Below, piece by piece: positions 17,287-27,165 of a stretch of DNA of 64,000 nt. The position numbers and the translations under genes were made by a program. The stretch lies in assembly GCA_017484085.1 (NCBI GenBank), contig JAFUTW010000037.1:1-64000 (forward strand). Direction: 5' to 3'. Each line of letters begins with the position of its first letter. The first letter of the stretch is position 1. The notes beneath the pieces were generated by a model. It made no database searches. It had not been told where the DNA came from and saw nothing but the letters and a program-made list of their open reading frames with translations. Source of the DNA: Clostridia bacterium. GTDB lineage: Bacteria; Bacillota; Clostridia; Christensenellales; Aristaeellaceae.

Positions 17287-18399
17287 ATGCGGCAAGAACT
17301 GCTGAACATGAGTCTGGAAGAGCTGACGGAGTGGGCCAAAGGGCAGGGACAGCCTGCCTTCAGGAGCCGGCAGCTCTTCTCGTGGCTGCACAAAGGCGTT
17401 CCCTTTTCCAAGATGCTGAATCTCCCTATGGCCTACCGGAAGGAACTGGAGGAGACCTGCAGTGCAAACCCGGTCAGCGTGCTGGAGACCGTCGTCTCCC
17501 GCCTGGACGGGACGGTGAAGCTGCTGTACCGCCTGCCGGACGGCAATGTGATCGAAGGCGTGCTGATGCGTTACAGCTACGGCTGTACGCTGTGCCTTTC
17601 GACACAGGTGGGCTGCCGCATGGGCTGCCTCTTCTGCGCTTCCACGCTGGACGGCTGCGTCCGCGGACTGACGGCGGGGGAGATGCTGGGGCAGATCGTC
17701 TGCGCCAACACGCTCCTCGCAACCGACGGCAAGGGAGAACACATCGGCAACATCGTGCTGATGGGCAGCGGGGAGCCGCTGGACAATTATGATGAAGTGA
17801 CCCGCTTCCTCCGGATCCTTCGGGAGCCGGAAGGGCTGAATATCGGCATGCGGAGCGTTTCGCTCTCCACCTGCGGTCTCGTACCGCAGATGAAGCGCTT
17901 TGCCGACGAAGGCCTGCCGGTAACGCTCTCCATTTCGCTGCATGCGCCGAACGACGAGGTGCGCCGGCAGATCATGCCGATTGCCCGGCGGTATGCGATG
18001 AGCGACGTGCTGGCGGCGTGCCGTTATTACATCGAAAAAACGGGACGGCGCGTCATCATCGAGTATGCGCTAATCCACGGGGTCAACGCTTCTCCCGCAC
18101 AGGCGGCGGAGCTGGCGCGCGTGCTGCGCGGCATGCAGTGCCATGTGAACCTGATCCCGCTGAACAGCGTGCCGGAGCGCGGCCTTCACGGCGTCAGCGA
18201 GCGCGAGGTCAGGAGCTTTAAAGAGGCGCTTGAAAAGGCGGGCATCTCCGTGACGAGGCGCCGGGAGATGGGCGACGACATTGAAGGCGCCTGCGGACAG
18301 CTGCGCAGGCGTTATATACGGGAAGCCGGACCGGAGGAGGTGACGGACCATGACGGCGGCGGTCAGATCGGACATCGGACTTATCCGGACACAAAATGA
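17287..18399 (+). CDS. rlmN: Dual-specificity RNA methyltransferase RlmN
   Basis: A radical-SAM enzyme that makes 2-methyladenosine in 23S rRNA (A2503) and some tRNAs. The 370-residue protein has the cluster motif C-x3-C-x2-C in CRMGCLFC (about 109-116), GSGEPLDNYDE, SLHAPNDEVR and the C-terminal catalytic Cys in DDIEGACGQL. ATG 17287 has AGGGGGA 4 bases upstream and is preferred to the ATG at 17266, which overlaps the rsmB stop. Its last 50 bases overlap the next gene in another frame, so the final residues (HDGGGQIGHRTYPDTK) are probably not conserved. Confidence 0.95.
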   Translation: MRQELLNMSLEELTEWAKGQGQPAFRSRQLFSWLHKGVPFSKMLNLPMAYRKELEETCSANPVSVLETVVSRLDGTVKLLYRLPDGNVIEGVLMRYSYGCTLCLSTQVGCRMGCLFCASTLDGCVRGLTAGEMLGQIVCANTLLATDGKGEHIGNIVLMGSGEPLDNYDEVTRFLRILREPEGLNIGMRSVSLSTCGLVPQMKRFADEGLPVTLSISLHAPNDEVRRQIMPIARRYAMSDVLAACRYYIEKTGRRVIIEYALIHGVNASPAQAAELARVLRGMQCHVNLIPLNSVPERGLHGVSEREVRSFKEALEKAGISVTRRREMGDDIEGACGQLRRRYIREAGPEEVTDHDGGGQIGHRTYPDTK

Positions 18400-19075
18400 A
18401 GACTCAGCCTGGTATGACGAAAAGACCGGGCTCTTCGCTGTAGCCGACGGCATGGGCGGACACCTGGCCGGAGAAGTTGCCAGCGCGATGGCGGTAGACG
18501 CCATACGGCACATGGCGGAGGAAAAACAGAAAGCTTCTTTTTCCGCCTTGTCGGATGCGTTTGACAAGGCGAACGCGGCGATCCTTGACCATGCCGAGCA
18601 GCATGCGGAATGCCGCGGGATGGGCACGACCCTCTCTGTTTTGTGGGTGCTGCAGGAGAAGGCGCTGATCGCGCATATGGGCGACAGTCGGATCTACAGG
18701 CTGCGGGACGGAAAGCTGGAACAGGTGACGCGCGACCATTCTCTGGTTCAGGAGCTGGTGCAGGCCGGCATCATCACCAAAGAGGAGGCGCGGGTTCATC
18801 CCCGAAGGAACATCATCACCCGGGCGCTGGGTACGGAGTGGGACAACCAGCCGGACCTCATCCTGGAAGATTGCCGCCCGGGCGACTGCTGGCTGCTCTG
18901 CTCGGACGGACTGACCGGGATGGTGACAGACGATGCCATCGCAGATGTTTTGAACCGGCAGGCGCCGGAAGAGGCCGCCGATACGCTGGTCCGTCTGGCG
19001 CTGGAGGCCGGCGGGCAGGACAACATCACCCTGATCATCTGCCGGGAGGAGGATGAGACGTGGAATCGAGACTGA
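18350..19075 (+). CDS. prpC: PP2C-family protein phosphatase
   Basis: A metal-dependent Ser/Thr phosphatase that reverses PrkC phosphorylation. The 241-residue protein has the PP2C motifs in order: DIGLIRTQNEDS, VADGMGGHLAG (metal Asp), GTTLSVLW, AHMGDSRIYRL, LCSDGLTGMV and GGQDNITLII. Its ATG has GGAGGTGA 4 bases upstream, and the first 50 bases lie inside rlmN. The kinase gene begins 16 bases before its stop, so the three genes are physically interlocked. Confidence 0.96.
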   Translation: MTAAVRSDIGLIRTQNEDSAWYDEKTGLFAVADGMGGHLAGEVASAMAVDAIRHMAEEKQKASFSALSDAFDKANAAILDHAEQHAECRGMGTTLSVLWVLQEKALIAHMGDSRIYRLRDGKLEQVTRDHSLVQELVQAGIITKEEARVHPRRNIITRALGTEWDNQPDLILEDCRPGDCWLLCSDGLTGMVTDDAIADVLNRQAPEEAADTLVRLALEAGGQDNITLIICREEDETWNRD

Positions 19076-20889
19076 TCGGCAAAGTCGTCAGCCGCCGTTT
19101 CCGCGTGGAGGAAGTCATCGGCAGCGGGGGAATGGCGGTCGTCTACCGTGCATTCGACCTGAAGACGCACCAGACGGTGGCGCTCAAAGTGCTGCGCGAA
19201 GAGTACGAGCATGACGAAGAGTACCGCGAGCGGTTTCAGCGGGAAGCGGAGGTCGGCAGGCGGCTGAACCATCCGAACATCGTCAACCTCGTGGATTCCG
19301 GGGCTGTCGGCGGCGTGCGCTACATTGCGCTGGAGTACGTGGACGGCAAGACGCTCAAGGAGATCATCCAGCAGCAGGGAACGATGCAGCAGGAAGAAGC
19401 GGTGCATTACGCGCTGCAGATCCTGGCTGCGCTGGGCCACGCCCATTCGCGGAAGATCATTCACAGGGACATCAAGCCACAGAACCTCATGGTGACGCGT
19501 AGCGGACAGCTGAAAATGGGCGACTTCGGGATCGCCGGCATCGCGGATACCAAAACGCTGACAGGCGACGGGAGCGTCATCGGTTCCGTTCACTATTTTT
19601 CGCCCGAACAGGCGAAGGGCATGCGGGCGACCGAGGCGAGCGACCTGTACTCTGTCGGCGTCATCCTCTACGAGATGCTGACCGGTCATGTGCCCTTTGA
19701 AGGGGAGACGGCTGTCTCCGTCGCCATGATGCACCTGATGAAGGAACCGACGCCGGTGGAGGAGGAAGCGGAAGTTTCACCCGCACTGGCGAAGATCATC
19801 CACAAGGCGCTGGCCAAGCTGCCGCAGGAGCGGTATCAGAGCGCGGATGCGATGATCCGGGATCTGCGCAGAGGCCTTCGGCACCCGGACGGTGCTTTCA
19901 TGGACAGCGAAAAGCGCCGCAGGGGCACGCAGGAAAGAGGCGACCATGCGCCTGTAACCGGGAGGCAGAGGATCCTGATCCTGTCGCTGGCCGCCGTGCT
20001 GGCAGCGCTGGCCTGCTTTGCGGGGTACCGCCTTTACCGGACGGTGTTTGTCGTCTCCGACGTGCCGGACCTTGCGGGACTTGACGCCGCAGGCGCTGAA
20101 AAGATGCTGTCGGGTTCGGATCTGCAGATGGGTGTGCAGTGGGAATATGATGAAACCGTGGCGGAAGGGTTTGTCATCGGCCAGGAGCCGGAGGCGGGAA
20201 CGACCGTCGACAAAGGTTCATCCATTCTCGTCCGCCTTTCGATGGGCAGCAACATGATCATGGTGCCGTACGTTTCGGGGATGACGCAGCAGGAAGCGGA
20301 AACCCTGATCACGGAGAGCGGCTTCACTGTTGGAGAAATCACGGGAAGCGTCAGCGAGGTCATCCGCGGTATGGTCATCTCCCAGGAACCGGAAGCCGGT
20401 GCGCGGCGCAGAACGGGCGAAGCGGTGAACCTGACCGTATCGATCGGGCGCGTCATCGTGCCGGAGCTGACGAACCTGCGTGAAGAGGAAGCACTGCAGC
20501 GCATCGAACAGGTAGGCCTTGCGGCAGGGGAGATCGCTTATCGCGAGACGAGATCACCTACCCAGGACGGCGTGGTGCTGGAACAGTCCCTGCCGCAGTT
20601 CATGGATGTGGAACCGGGCCAGGTCATCAGCCTGACGGTGGGCCGTTACCGGCAGTGGGACAAGACCTACGCCATACAGGCAGAGGTGGACGTGCCGGAA
20701 AGCGGATGCACGATCCGCGTAACGCTGGTGGATGGCGCCGCGGAGACGGAGATGTATTCCGCCAGGCACGAAACTCCGGGCGCCGCTGCGATCAGCGTCA
20801 CGCTGCGCAGCGAGACTTCCGGGCCGAAGAAATGGCGGCTGTACGTTGACGGAAACCTGAAGGAAGAACACGAAATAACGATACTGTAG
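19060..20889 (+). CDS. prkC: PASTA-domain Ser/Thr protein kinase PrkC
   Basis: A membrane kinase that senses cell-wall fragments and controls growth, spore germination or division. The 609-residue chain has a kinase domain (about 14-270: GSGGMAVVY, Lys43, HRD 135-137, DFG 155-157), a membrane span (about 306-325) and three extracellular PASTA repeats (about 332-530). A further beta-rich C-terminal domain (about 530-609) replaces the fourth PASTA repeat seen in some relatives. The GTG start has GGGAGGAGGA upstream and overlaps prpC. It forms the classical phosphatase/kinase pair. Confidence 0.96.
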   Translation: MESRLIGKVVSRRFRVEEVIGSGGMAVVYRAFDLKTHQTVALKVLREEYEHDEEYRERFQREAEVGRRLNHPNIVNLVDSGAVGGVRYIALEYVDGKTLKEIIQQQGTMQQEEAVHYALQILAALGHAHSRKIIHRDIKPQNLMVTRSGQLKMGDFGIAGIADTKTLTGDGSVIGSVHYFSPEQAKGMRATEASDLYSVGVILYEMLTGHVPFEGETAVSVAMMHLMKEPTPVEEEAEVSPALAKIIHKALAKLPQERYQSADAMIRDLRRGLRHPDGAFMDSEKRRRGTQERGDHAPVTGRQRILILSLAAVLAALACFAGYRLYRTVFVVSDVPDLAGLDAAGAEKMLSGSDLQMGVQWEYDETVAEGFVIGQEPEAGTTVDKGSSILVRLSMGSNMIMVPYVSGMTQQEAETLITESGFTVGEITGSVSEVIRGMVISQEPEAGARRRTGEAVNLTVSIGRVIVPELTNLREEEALQRIEQVGLAAGEIAYRETRSPTQDGVVLEQSLPQFMDVEPGQVISLTVGRYRQWDKTYAIQAEVDVPESGCTIRVTLVDGAAETEMYSARHETPGAAAISVTLRSETSGPKKWRLYVDGNLKEEHEITIL

Positions 20890-20909
20890 AGGATTTGACG
20901 GGGTGACAA

Positions 20910-21788
20910 TTGGAAGGCATCATTCTGCGGGGAATCGGCAGCTTTTATACCGTACGGAGCAGTGAAGACGGCGGGGAATACGTGCTGCGCGCCCAGAAGA
21001 AGCTGCGCAGGACGGGGATGAAACCGCTGGTCGGCGACAGAGTCCTCTTTGTACCCGGAAAGGGCGAAGAGGAAGGTTGGATCGAAAGCATCCTGCCCAG
21101 GAAGAACGAACTGGTGAGGCCCAGCGTGGCCAATGTGGATATGCTGATGCTGGTGCTGGCGCCGGTTCCGCTGCCCGATCTCATGATGATCGACAGGCTC
21201 ATCCTTCGGGCCAGACGGGGCGGCATGACGCCGGCGATCTGCGTGAACAAGACGGACCTTGAGAACGGCCTGCCTGAAAAGATCGAAAACGAATATGCCG
21301 GAAGCGGCCTGAAAAGCTTTTATGTCAGCGCGAAGACCGGGGACGGGCTCGGATTGCTGCGGCCCGCGCTGGAGGGGAAGGTCACATGCCTGGCGGGCCA
21401 GTCGGCCGTCGGGAAGACGAGCCTGCTCAACGCGCTGTTCGGACTTGCGATGGAAACGGGGGGCCTCAGCGAAAAGACCGAGCGCGGCAGGCATACCACA
21501 AGGAAAGCGGAACTGATGACCTTCGGCGATGCGCTGGTCATGGATACGCCGGGCTTCAGCCTGCTGGAGCTGGAAGACGATCTGCCGCCGGAGGAGATTG
21601 CCGACCAGTATGAGGAATACGCCGCACTTTCGGAGGGATGCCGCTTTCAGCCCTGCCTGCACGACAGGGAACCGGGCTGCGCGGTTCGCCGCGCCGTGGA
21701 GGAGGGCAGACTGAGCCCCCAGCGGTGGGAGCGTTACCGGAAGCTACTTGCGGAAGCGAAAGAAAAACAAAAGGGGAGATATGCATGA
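20910..21788 (+). CDS. rsgA: Ribosome small-subunit-dependent GTPase A
   Basis: RsgA is a circularly permuted GTPase for late 30S maturation. The 292-residue product has an N-terminal OB fold, G4 NKTD, then G1 GQSAVGKTSLLNAL (about 164-177), G3 DTPGFS, and a zinc motif of CRFQPCLHDREPGCAV type near the C-terminus. The TTG start at 20910 has GGGGTGA 5 bases upstream. It follows prkC by 20 bases and overlaps rpe by ATGA. In Firmicutes RsgA is a PrkC substrate, which fits the context. Confidence 0.95.
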   Translation: MEGIILRGIGSFYTVRSSEDGGEYVLRAQKKLRRTGMKPLVGDRVLFVPGKGEEEGWIESILPRKNELVRPSVANVDMLMLVLAPVPLPDLMMIDRLILRARRGGMTPAICVNKTDLENGLPEKIENEYAGSGLKSFYVSAKTGDGLGLLRPALEGKVTCLAGQSAVGKTSLLNALFGLAMETGGLSEKTERGRHTTRKAELMTFGDALVMDTPGFSLLELEDDLPPEEIADQYEEYAALSEGCRFQPCLHDREPGCAVRRAVEEGRLSPQRWERYRKLLAEAKEKQKGRYA

Positions 21789-22432
21789 TTTTTGCACCGT
21801 CGCTGCTTGGAGCGAACCTGCTGAACCTCGGAGAAGAGGTCAGACGGGTGGAAAGCTGGGGAGCCGAATGGATCCACTTTGACCAGATGGACGGGCATTT
21901 TGTGCCCAACATCAGCTTCGGACCGGCTTTTGTCGCGGCCGTCCGGAAGCATACGAAGCTTTTTCTGGACGTACACCTGATGCTGAGCCGCCCGATGGAT
22001 TACATCGATGCTTTTGCGGATGCGGGCGCGGACGGCATCACCGTCCATGCGGAAGCGGAGGAGCCGGAAGAGGTGCTTCGGAAGATCCATGACAGGGGTC
22101 TGAAGGCCGGGATCTGTGTCAATCCTGGCACGCCGGCATCGGCGCTGAAACCGCTGCTGCCGCTGGCGGATCTGGCGCTGATCATGACGGTGCAGCCGGG
22201 CTTCGGCGGACAGAAGATGCGGCCGGAGTGCCTTGAGAAGGCAGCGGAGATCTGCGCTATGGCCAAAGAGGCGGGGAAAAGCGTGCTCATCGAGGCGGAC
22301 GGCGGCATCAACGCGGAGAACGCCGGACAGGTGCTCGCCGCGGGTGTGGACGTTCTGGTGATGGGAACCGGCCTGTTCCGTGCGGCAGACCCCGCCGGGA
22401 TCATGGCAGCGATCCGCGGCAGCCGGGCGTGA
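21785..22432 (+). CDS. rpe: Ribulose-phosphate 3-epimerase
   Basis: Interconverts ribulose 5-phosphate and xylulose 5-phosphate in the pentose-phosphate pathway. The 215-residue TIM barrel shows APSLLGANLLNL, IHFDQMDGHFVPNISFG (metal His/Asp), DVHLML, MTVQPGFGGQ (metal Asp region altered only outside the core) and EADGGIN. It starts at ATG 21785, overlapping rsgA, and its stop overlaps the GTG of thiN. Confidence 0.96.
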   Translation: MIFAPSLLGANLLNLGEEVRRVESWGAEWIHFDQMDGHFVPNISFGPAFVAAVRKHTKLFLDVHLMLSRPMDYIDAFADAGADGITVHAEAEEPEEVLRKIHDRGLKAGICVNPGTPASALKPLLPLADLALIMTVQPGFGGQKMRPECLEKAAEICAMAKEAGKSVLIEADGGINAENAGQVLAAGVDVLVMGTGLFRAADPAGIMAAIRGSRA

Positions 22433-23061
22433 GGGCGCTGATCGTACTGGGCGGCGAGGCGCCCGGGGAAGCGCTGCTGCGGGAGTGCGTGCGGCAGGCT
22501 GACTGGACTGTTGCGGCAGACAGCGGCCTTGCCGCCTTTGATGCCTGCGGGCTTGAGCCGGACTGCATCATCGGGGATATGGATTCGGTGGCGCCGGAGA
22601 TCCTTGCCCGGTACAAAGACAGTGCTGCAATCGAACGCCTTCCCTGCATCAAGGATGAAACGGACGGTGTCCATGCGCTGGATGCGGCCGTGCGGAAAGG
22701 CGCGTCGGAGATCACGCTGCTGGGTGCGCTGGGCGGGAGGCCGGACCACCTGCTGGCCAACCTGATGCTGCTGATCCGAGCCGCGCAAAAAGGTGTGCGG
22801 GCGGAGATCCGCAGCGAAAGCCTGTCTGTCTGCCGGGTGCCGAAGAGGCTCACGCTGTACGGCGCCGCGGGGCAAACGGTCTCTTTGCTCCCTTTGGGGA
22901 CGGCGGAAGGCATCACGCTCACAGGTTTCTTTTATCCCATGCAAAACGGAAGCATGGACAACGCTTATCCGATTGGCATCAGCAATGTGGTGACGGAAGA
23001 TGTGGCAGAGATCCGCGTCGAACGGGGCGATGTCCTCTTATTCCGTTTTTCGGAGTTGTAG
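22429..23061 (+). CDS. thiN: Thiamine pyrophosphokinase
   Basis: Transfers pyrophosphate from ATP to thiamine, making the cofactor used by transketolase in the same pathway as rpe. The 210-residue protein has AADSGL, IGDMDSV (metal-binding Asp cluster), DETD and GALGGRPDHLLANL, diagnostic of the family. The GTG start overlaps the rpe stop (GTGA). It ends the priA-to-thiN run and is followed by a terminator. Confidence 0.95.
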   Translation: MRALIVLGGEAPGEALLRECVRQADWTVAADSGLAAFDACGLEPDCIIGDMDSVAPEILARYKDSAAIERLPCIKDETDGVHALDAAVRKGASEITLLGALGGRPDHLLANLMLLIRAAQKGVRAEIRSESLSVCRVPKRLTLYGAAGQTVSLLPLGTAEGITLTGFFYPMQNGSMDNAYPIGISNVVTEDVAEIRVERGDVLLFRFSEL

Positions 23062-23065
23062 AAGA

Positions 23066-23097
23066 GAAGGCGAATCCTGAAAGGGTTCGTCTTTTTT
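23066..23097 (+). terminator. Terminator after thiN
   Basis: AAGGCGAATCC pairs with GGGTTCGTCTT around a TGAAA loop, followed by a run of six T. Confidence 0.85.
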
Positions 23098-23168
23098 GCG
23101 GGGAAAAAGGGTTTTTTGCAAGAACGTCGAATAACTACAAAGCAAATCGTGGGAAAGGGGGGATGGGT

Positions 23169-24176
23169 GTGACGATCCGGCAGCGGCTGGAAATGCTGGA
23201 AAGGCAGAACTTGGCGGAGCGTGCGACGCTGAGCAGCGCGACGAAGGGCCGGGAGGCGCCGGTTACCCCTGACGATCTGCGCACGGAATTCCAGCGGGAC
23301 CGGGACCGCATCCTCCACTGCAAGTCGTTCCGCCGTCTCAAGGGCAAGACGCAGGTGTTCCTGTCCCCCGTCGGGGATCATTACCGCACGCGCCTCACCC
23401 ACACGCTGGAGGTGACGCAGGTCGCGAGGACGCTGGCGCGAGGGCTCCGGCTGAATGAAGACCTTGCGGAAGCGATCGCCCTGGGACACGATTTGGGCCA
23501 TACACCCTTCGGGCATGCCGGGGAGGACACGCTGAACCGGCTGATGTCCTGCGGATTTGAGCACCGCATCCAGAGCCGCCGCGTGGTGGAGCGCCTGGAG
23601 AACGAAGGCCGGGGGCTGAACCTCACCTGGGAGGTGCGCGACGGTATCGAACACCATTCCGGGCCGGAGTCGCCGGCTACGCCGGAAGGATGCTGCGTGC
23701 ACCTTGCGGACCGCATTGCGTATGTCAACCACGACATCGATGACGCTATCCGGGCAGGGATCCTCACGCAGGACCAGCTGCCCGCGGAAGCGCTGCGGGT
23801 GCTGGGGGATACGCATGGGGAGCGCATCAATACCATGATCGTCAGCGTGGTGGAGTGGTCGCAGGACAGGGACGGGATCGCGATGGCGCCCCGAGAGTGG
23901 GAAGCGCTGCTGCAGCTGAGGTCTTTTCTTTTCCGCCACGTATACTCCAGAGAATGGGCTGAGGGCGAGACGCGCAAAACGGCCCATATCATCGAAGAAC
24001 TCTTCAGGACCTATCTCGACCACCCGGCACTGATGCCCAACGAATACGTCGAGATTGCCTATAAAGAAGGTACGGAACGGGCTGTTTGCGACTATGTGGC
24101 CTGCATGACGGATGCCTTTGCAATCAAACGCTTTCAGGAGCTGTTTATACCGCCTTTCTTTGACGGGATGAACTGA
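23169..24176 (+). CDS. dgt: dGTP triphosphohydrolase-like HD protein
   Basis: A predicted dNTP triphosphohydrolase, releasing the deoxynucleoside and tripolyphosphate. The protein of about 335 residues has FRRLKGKTQVF, HTLEVTQVAR, the HD motif GHDLGHTPFGHAGE, IEHHSGPE and DRIAYVNHDIDDA, typical of the dGTPase-like branch. GTG 23169 is preferred because the AAGGGGGG at 23155-23162 stands 6-7 bases away; an ATG at 23163 directly abuts that sequence. It is often found upstream of dnaG in Clostridia, as here. Substrate preference is not provable from the sequence. Confidence 0.93.
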   Translation: MTIRQRLEMLERQNLAERATLSSATKGREAPVTPDDLRTEFQRDRDRILHCKSFRRLKGKTQVFLSPVGDHYRTRLTHTLEVTQVARTLARGLRLNEDLAEAIALGHDLGHTPFGHAGEDTLNRLMSCGFEHRIQSRRVVERLENEGRGLNLTWEVRDGIEHHSGPESPATPEGCCVHLADRIAYVNHDIDDAIRAGILTQDQLPAEALRVLGDTHGERINTMIVSVVEWSQDRDGIAMAPREWEALLQLRSFLFRHVYSREWAEGETRKTAHIIEELFRTYLDHPALMPNEYVEIAYKEGTERAVCDYVACMTDAFAIKRFQELFIPPFFDGMN

Positions 24177-24235
24177 GGCGGGAAGTCTTTTGCCGGGAAA
24201 GGCAGGAAAAACGCCTGCCGCGGCGAATAGGGACG

Positions 24236-26011
24236 GTGAATCATTTGGCGATGAGGTTTCCCCCTGCCTGGCTGGATGAACTCCGGGAAAGGGCGGATAT
24301 CGTTCAGGTCGTATCCAGACATGTGCAGCTGACCCAGCGCGGCGGGCGTTATTGGGGACTCTGTCCGTTTCATGGTGAAAAGACGCCGTCTTTCAGCGTT
24401 TCGCCTCAAAAGCAGATGTATTACTGCTTCGGCTGTCACGCGGGCGGCAGCGCGATCACCTTCCTGATGGAGATCGAGCACCTGGAGTTCAGGGATGCCG
24501 TGCTGTCTCTGGCGGAGCAGACCCACATGCAGGTGCCGCAGATGCTGGAGACGGAGGAAGAGCGGCTTTCCCGCAGTGAGAAGGACAGGCTTTTTGAGGC
24601 CAACCGGGAGTGCGCCCGCTTTTTTCATGCGCAGCTGTGGAAGGACGAGAATGCGCACATGCTCGCCTATCTGCACGACCGCGGCGTAAACGACCATACG
24701 ATCAGGAAATTCGGGCTGGGCTGCACGCCTTCATCCAGCGACGGCGCCACCCGGGCACTGACCGCGATGGGCTATACGGAAGAGGAACTGGTGCAGGCCG
24801 GCATTTCCGTAAAGCGGGAGAACAGGGCCTTTGACATGTTCAGGTCGCGCGTGATCTTTCCCATCATCGACGGGCATGGGCGCGTCCTCGGGTTCGGCGG
24901 CAGGGCGCTGGGCGATGCGAAGCCCAAGTACCTCAACACTGGTGACACGCCGATCTTCAACAAGCGCAAAGGCGTTTTTGCCGCCAATCTGCTGGTGAAA
25001 CAGAGGAACCTGCGCAGGGTCATCCTGACGGAAGGCTACATGGATGTCATCGCGATGACGCAGGCGGGGATCCCCGGCGTGTGCGCCACCCTGGGCACGG
25101 CGCTGACGGAAGAACAGGCGCGGCTGCTGAAACGCTGGGCGCCGGAGGTCTGGGTATCCTATGACGGAGACTCGGCCGGGCAGCACGCGATCCTCCGCGC
25201 GCTGGACATCTTTGAACAGGAAGACTTTCCCGCGCGCGTGCTGGATTTCCCCGAGGGCATGGACCCGGATGAGTTTATCCGCGCCAAGGGAAAGGAAGCC
25301 GCTTCCGCGCTGACACCGGTGGACAGCGTCATCTACAGGATGCGCAGAGAAGCCGAAAACCACGAGATGGCGACCCAGGAAGGTCGGACGGCATACGCGA
25401 AGGCGTGCGCGAAATGGCTTTCACGCGTGAAAGAGCCGGTCGAACTGGAAAACTACGTCCAGCGGCTCATGATCGAGACCGGGTTTTCGCGCGAGGTGCT
25501 GCTCGCACAGATCGGCCGCACGGAAATGCTGGGGACGGAAGAGCGCAAGACCTATCAGCGCAGAGCCAAACCGCTCGATTTTACTGCGGGCGGAGAGGAC
25601 AAGGGGGCTTTGGCGGCGGAACGTCAGCTCCTCAGGCTGCTCTCTGACGGGCTTGCGGGAGAGGGGATCATCTCAGCGGATGATTTCATCACGGCGGAAG
25701 GACGGGAGCTGGCCTCAAAGCTGCTTTCGGGCCAGCAGCCGGGAGCGATACTGGAAGCGATCGAGGACGACGAAAAGCGCGGAAGGGCAGCGGAGATCTT
25801 TCAGGGAAATTCCCCTGGAGACGAGGAGACCGATCTGCAGATCGTGCACGACTGCCTGGAAAAGCTGCACATCCGGCGCATCGAAATCGAAATTGATGAA
25901 TTGAGCAAGGGACTGGCCTCGGTACCGGCAGAAGAAAAAAGGGCCGCCCTGCAAAGGATACAGGAACTGACGGAGCAACGCCGACTGATGGGCACCAGAA
26001 AGGAAGGTTAA
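24236..26011 (+). CDS. dnaG: DNA primase
   Basis: Synthesises RNA primers at the replication fork. The 591-residue protein has the CHC2 zinc finger (CPFH ... CFGC, about 43-67), a TOPRIM domain (EGYMDVIA about 266, DGDSAG about 309) and a C-terminal DnaB-interacting helical region. The exact start is uncertain: GTG 24236, TTG 24245 (GGTGA 5 bases upstream) and ATG 24251 are all possible. It lies 3 bases before sigA, the classical macromolecular-synthesis operon arrangement. Confidence 0.96.
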   Translation: MNHLAMRFPPAWLDELRERADIVQVVSRHVQLTQRGGRYWGLCPFHGEKTPSFSVSPQKQMYYCFGCHAGGSAITFLMEIEHLEFRDAVLSLAEQTHMQVPQMLETEEERLSRSEKDRLFEANRECARFFHAQLWKDENAHMLAYLHDRGVNDHTIRKFGLGCTPSSSDGATRALTAMGYTEEELVQAGISVKRENRAFDMFRSRVIFPIIDGHGRVLGFGGRALGDAKPKYLNTGDTPIFNKRKGVFAANLLVKQRNLRRVILTEGYMDVIAMTQAGIPGVCATLGTALTEEQARLLKRWAPEVWVSYDGDSAGQHAILRALDIFEQEDFPARVLDFPEGMDPDEFIRAKGKEAASALTPVDSVIYRMRREAENHEMATQEGRTAYAKACAKWLSRVKEPVELENYVQRLMIETGFSREVLLAQIGRTEMLGTEERKTYQRRAKPLDFTAGGEDKGALAAERQLLRLLSDGLAGEGIISADDFITAEGRELASKLLSGQQPGAILEAIEDDEKRGRAAEIFQGNSPGDEETDLQIVHDCLEKLHIRRIEIEIDELSKGLASVPAEEKRAALQRIQELTEQRRLMGTRKEG

Positions 26012-26014
26012 CCT

Positions 26015-27112
26015 ATGTCTTTATCACGTGAGCAGGTTCAGCAGAAGGTGAAGGAGATTGTTGAAGCTGCCAGAAACGAACACCGGACGGTCACCTATCA
26101 GGATGTGATGAACCGCATTGCCGACCTCGACATGGATGCGGATGCGATCGATTCCGTATTTGAGACGCTGGAGACGGAGGGCGTCAGCATCATCAACGCG
26201 GCCGGGGATACGACTGCGGCTGTGCCGGCCGAGGTTTCGCCGCAGAACGAGGATCTTTCCGTGCCGGAGGGAATCGGCATCGACGATCCCGTCCGGATGT
26301 ATCTGAAGGAAATCGGCAAAGTACCGCTGCTGACGGCGGACGAGGAAATCGAAATCGCCAAGGAAATGGAAAAGGGCGGGGAAGCGGCCGAAGTGGCCAA
26401 GAAGAAGCTTGCGGAAGCCAACCTGCGACTGGTCGTCTCCATTGCCAAGCGCTATGTGGGCCGCGGCATGCTCTTCCTCGATCTGATCCAGGAGGGCAAC
26501 CTCGGCCTGATCAAGGCGGTTGAGAAATTCGATTACACCAAGGGCTACAAGTTTTCGACCTATGCGACGTGGTGGATCCGGCAGGCGATCACGCGCGCGA
26601 TCGCGGATCAGGCGCGCACGATCCGCATCCCAGTGCACATGGTGGAGACGATCAACAAGCTGATCCGCGTCAACCGCCAGCTCCTGCAGGAGAAGGGACG
26701 CGAGCCGCTGCCGGAGGAGACGGCGGAAGCGATGGGTATCAGTGTTGAAAAGGTGAGAGAGATTACCAAGATCGCACAGGAGCCGGTGTCGCTGGAGACG
26801 CCGATCGGCGAAGAAGAGGATTCCCATCTGGGCGATTTCATCCAGGACGAGGACGCACCGCCGCCTGCGGAGGCCGCCAGCTTCACCCTGATGAAAGAGC
26901 AGCTGATGAGCGTACTGGATACGCTGACCCCGAGGGAGAAAAAGGTGCTCTCCCTGCGCTTCGGCCTGGAGGACGGCCGCCAGCGGACGCTGGAAGAAGT
27001 CGGGCAGGAGTTCAACGTCACGCGTGAGCGCATCCGCCAGATCGAAGCCAAGGCGCTGCGCAAGCTCCGGCATCCCAGCCGCAGCAAGAAGCTCAAGGAC
27101 TATCTCGACTGA
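26015..27112 (+). CDS. sigA: Primary RNA polymerase sigma factor (SigA/RpoD)
   Basis: The housekeeping sigma-70 factor. The 365-residue protein has a short region 1.1, region 1.2 ([16 protein letters not shown]), the highly conserved region 2 ([16 protein letters not shown], then [14 protein letters not shown]), region 3 ([12 protein letters not shown]) and region 4 with helix-turn-helix ([20 protein letters not shown]). The start has AAGGAGG-like sequence overlapping the dnaG end. The many TTGACA/TATAAT-like promoters in this window match its expected specificity. A terminator follows. Confidence 0.98.
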   Translation: MSLSREQVQQKVKEIVEAARNEHRTVTYQDVMNRIADLDMDADAIDSVFETLETEGVSIINAAGDTTAAVPAEVSPQNEDLSVPEGIGIDDPVRMYLKEIGKVPLLTADEEIEIAKEMEKGGEAAEVAKKKLAEANLRLVVSIAKRYVGRGMLFLDLIQEGNLGLIKAVEKFDYTKGYKFSTYATWWIRQAITRAIADQARTIRIPVHMVETINKLIRVNRQLLQEKGREPLPEETAEAMGISVEKVREITKIAQEPVSLETPIGEEEDSHLGDFIQDEDAPPPAEAASFTLMKEQLMSVLDTLTPREKKVLSLRFGLEDGRQRTLEEVGQEFNVTRERIRQIEAKALRKLRHPSRSKKLKDYLD

Positions 27113-27115
27113 TCC

Positions 27116-27149
27116 CGGGCGGAGGCCGCAAGGGCCTTCGCTCTTTTTC
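27116..27149 (+). terminator. Terminator after sigA
   Basis: GCGGAGGCC / GGCCTTCGC stem with a GCAA-type loop followed by TCTTTTT, starting just after the sigA stop. The next gene begins 18 bases later and may rely on readthrough. Confidence 0.75.
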
Positions 27150-27165
27150 CGGAAAGGGAGGACTT

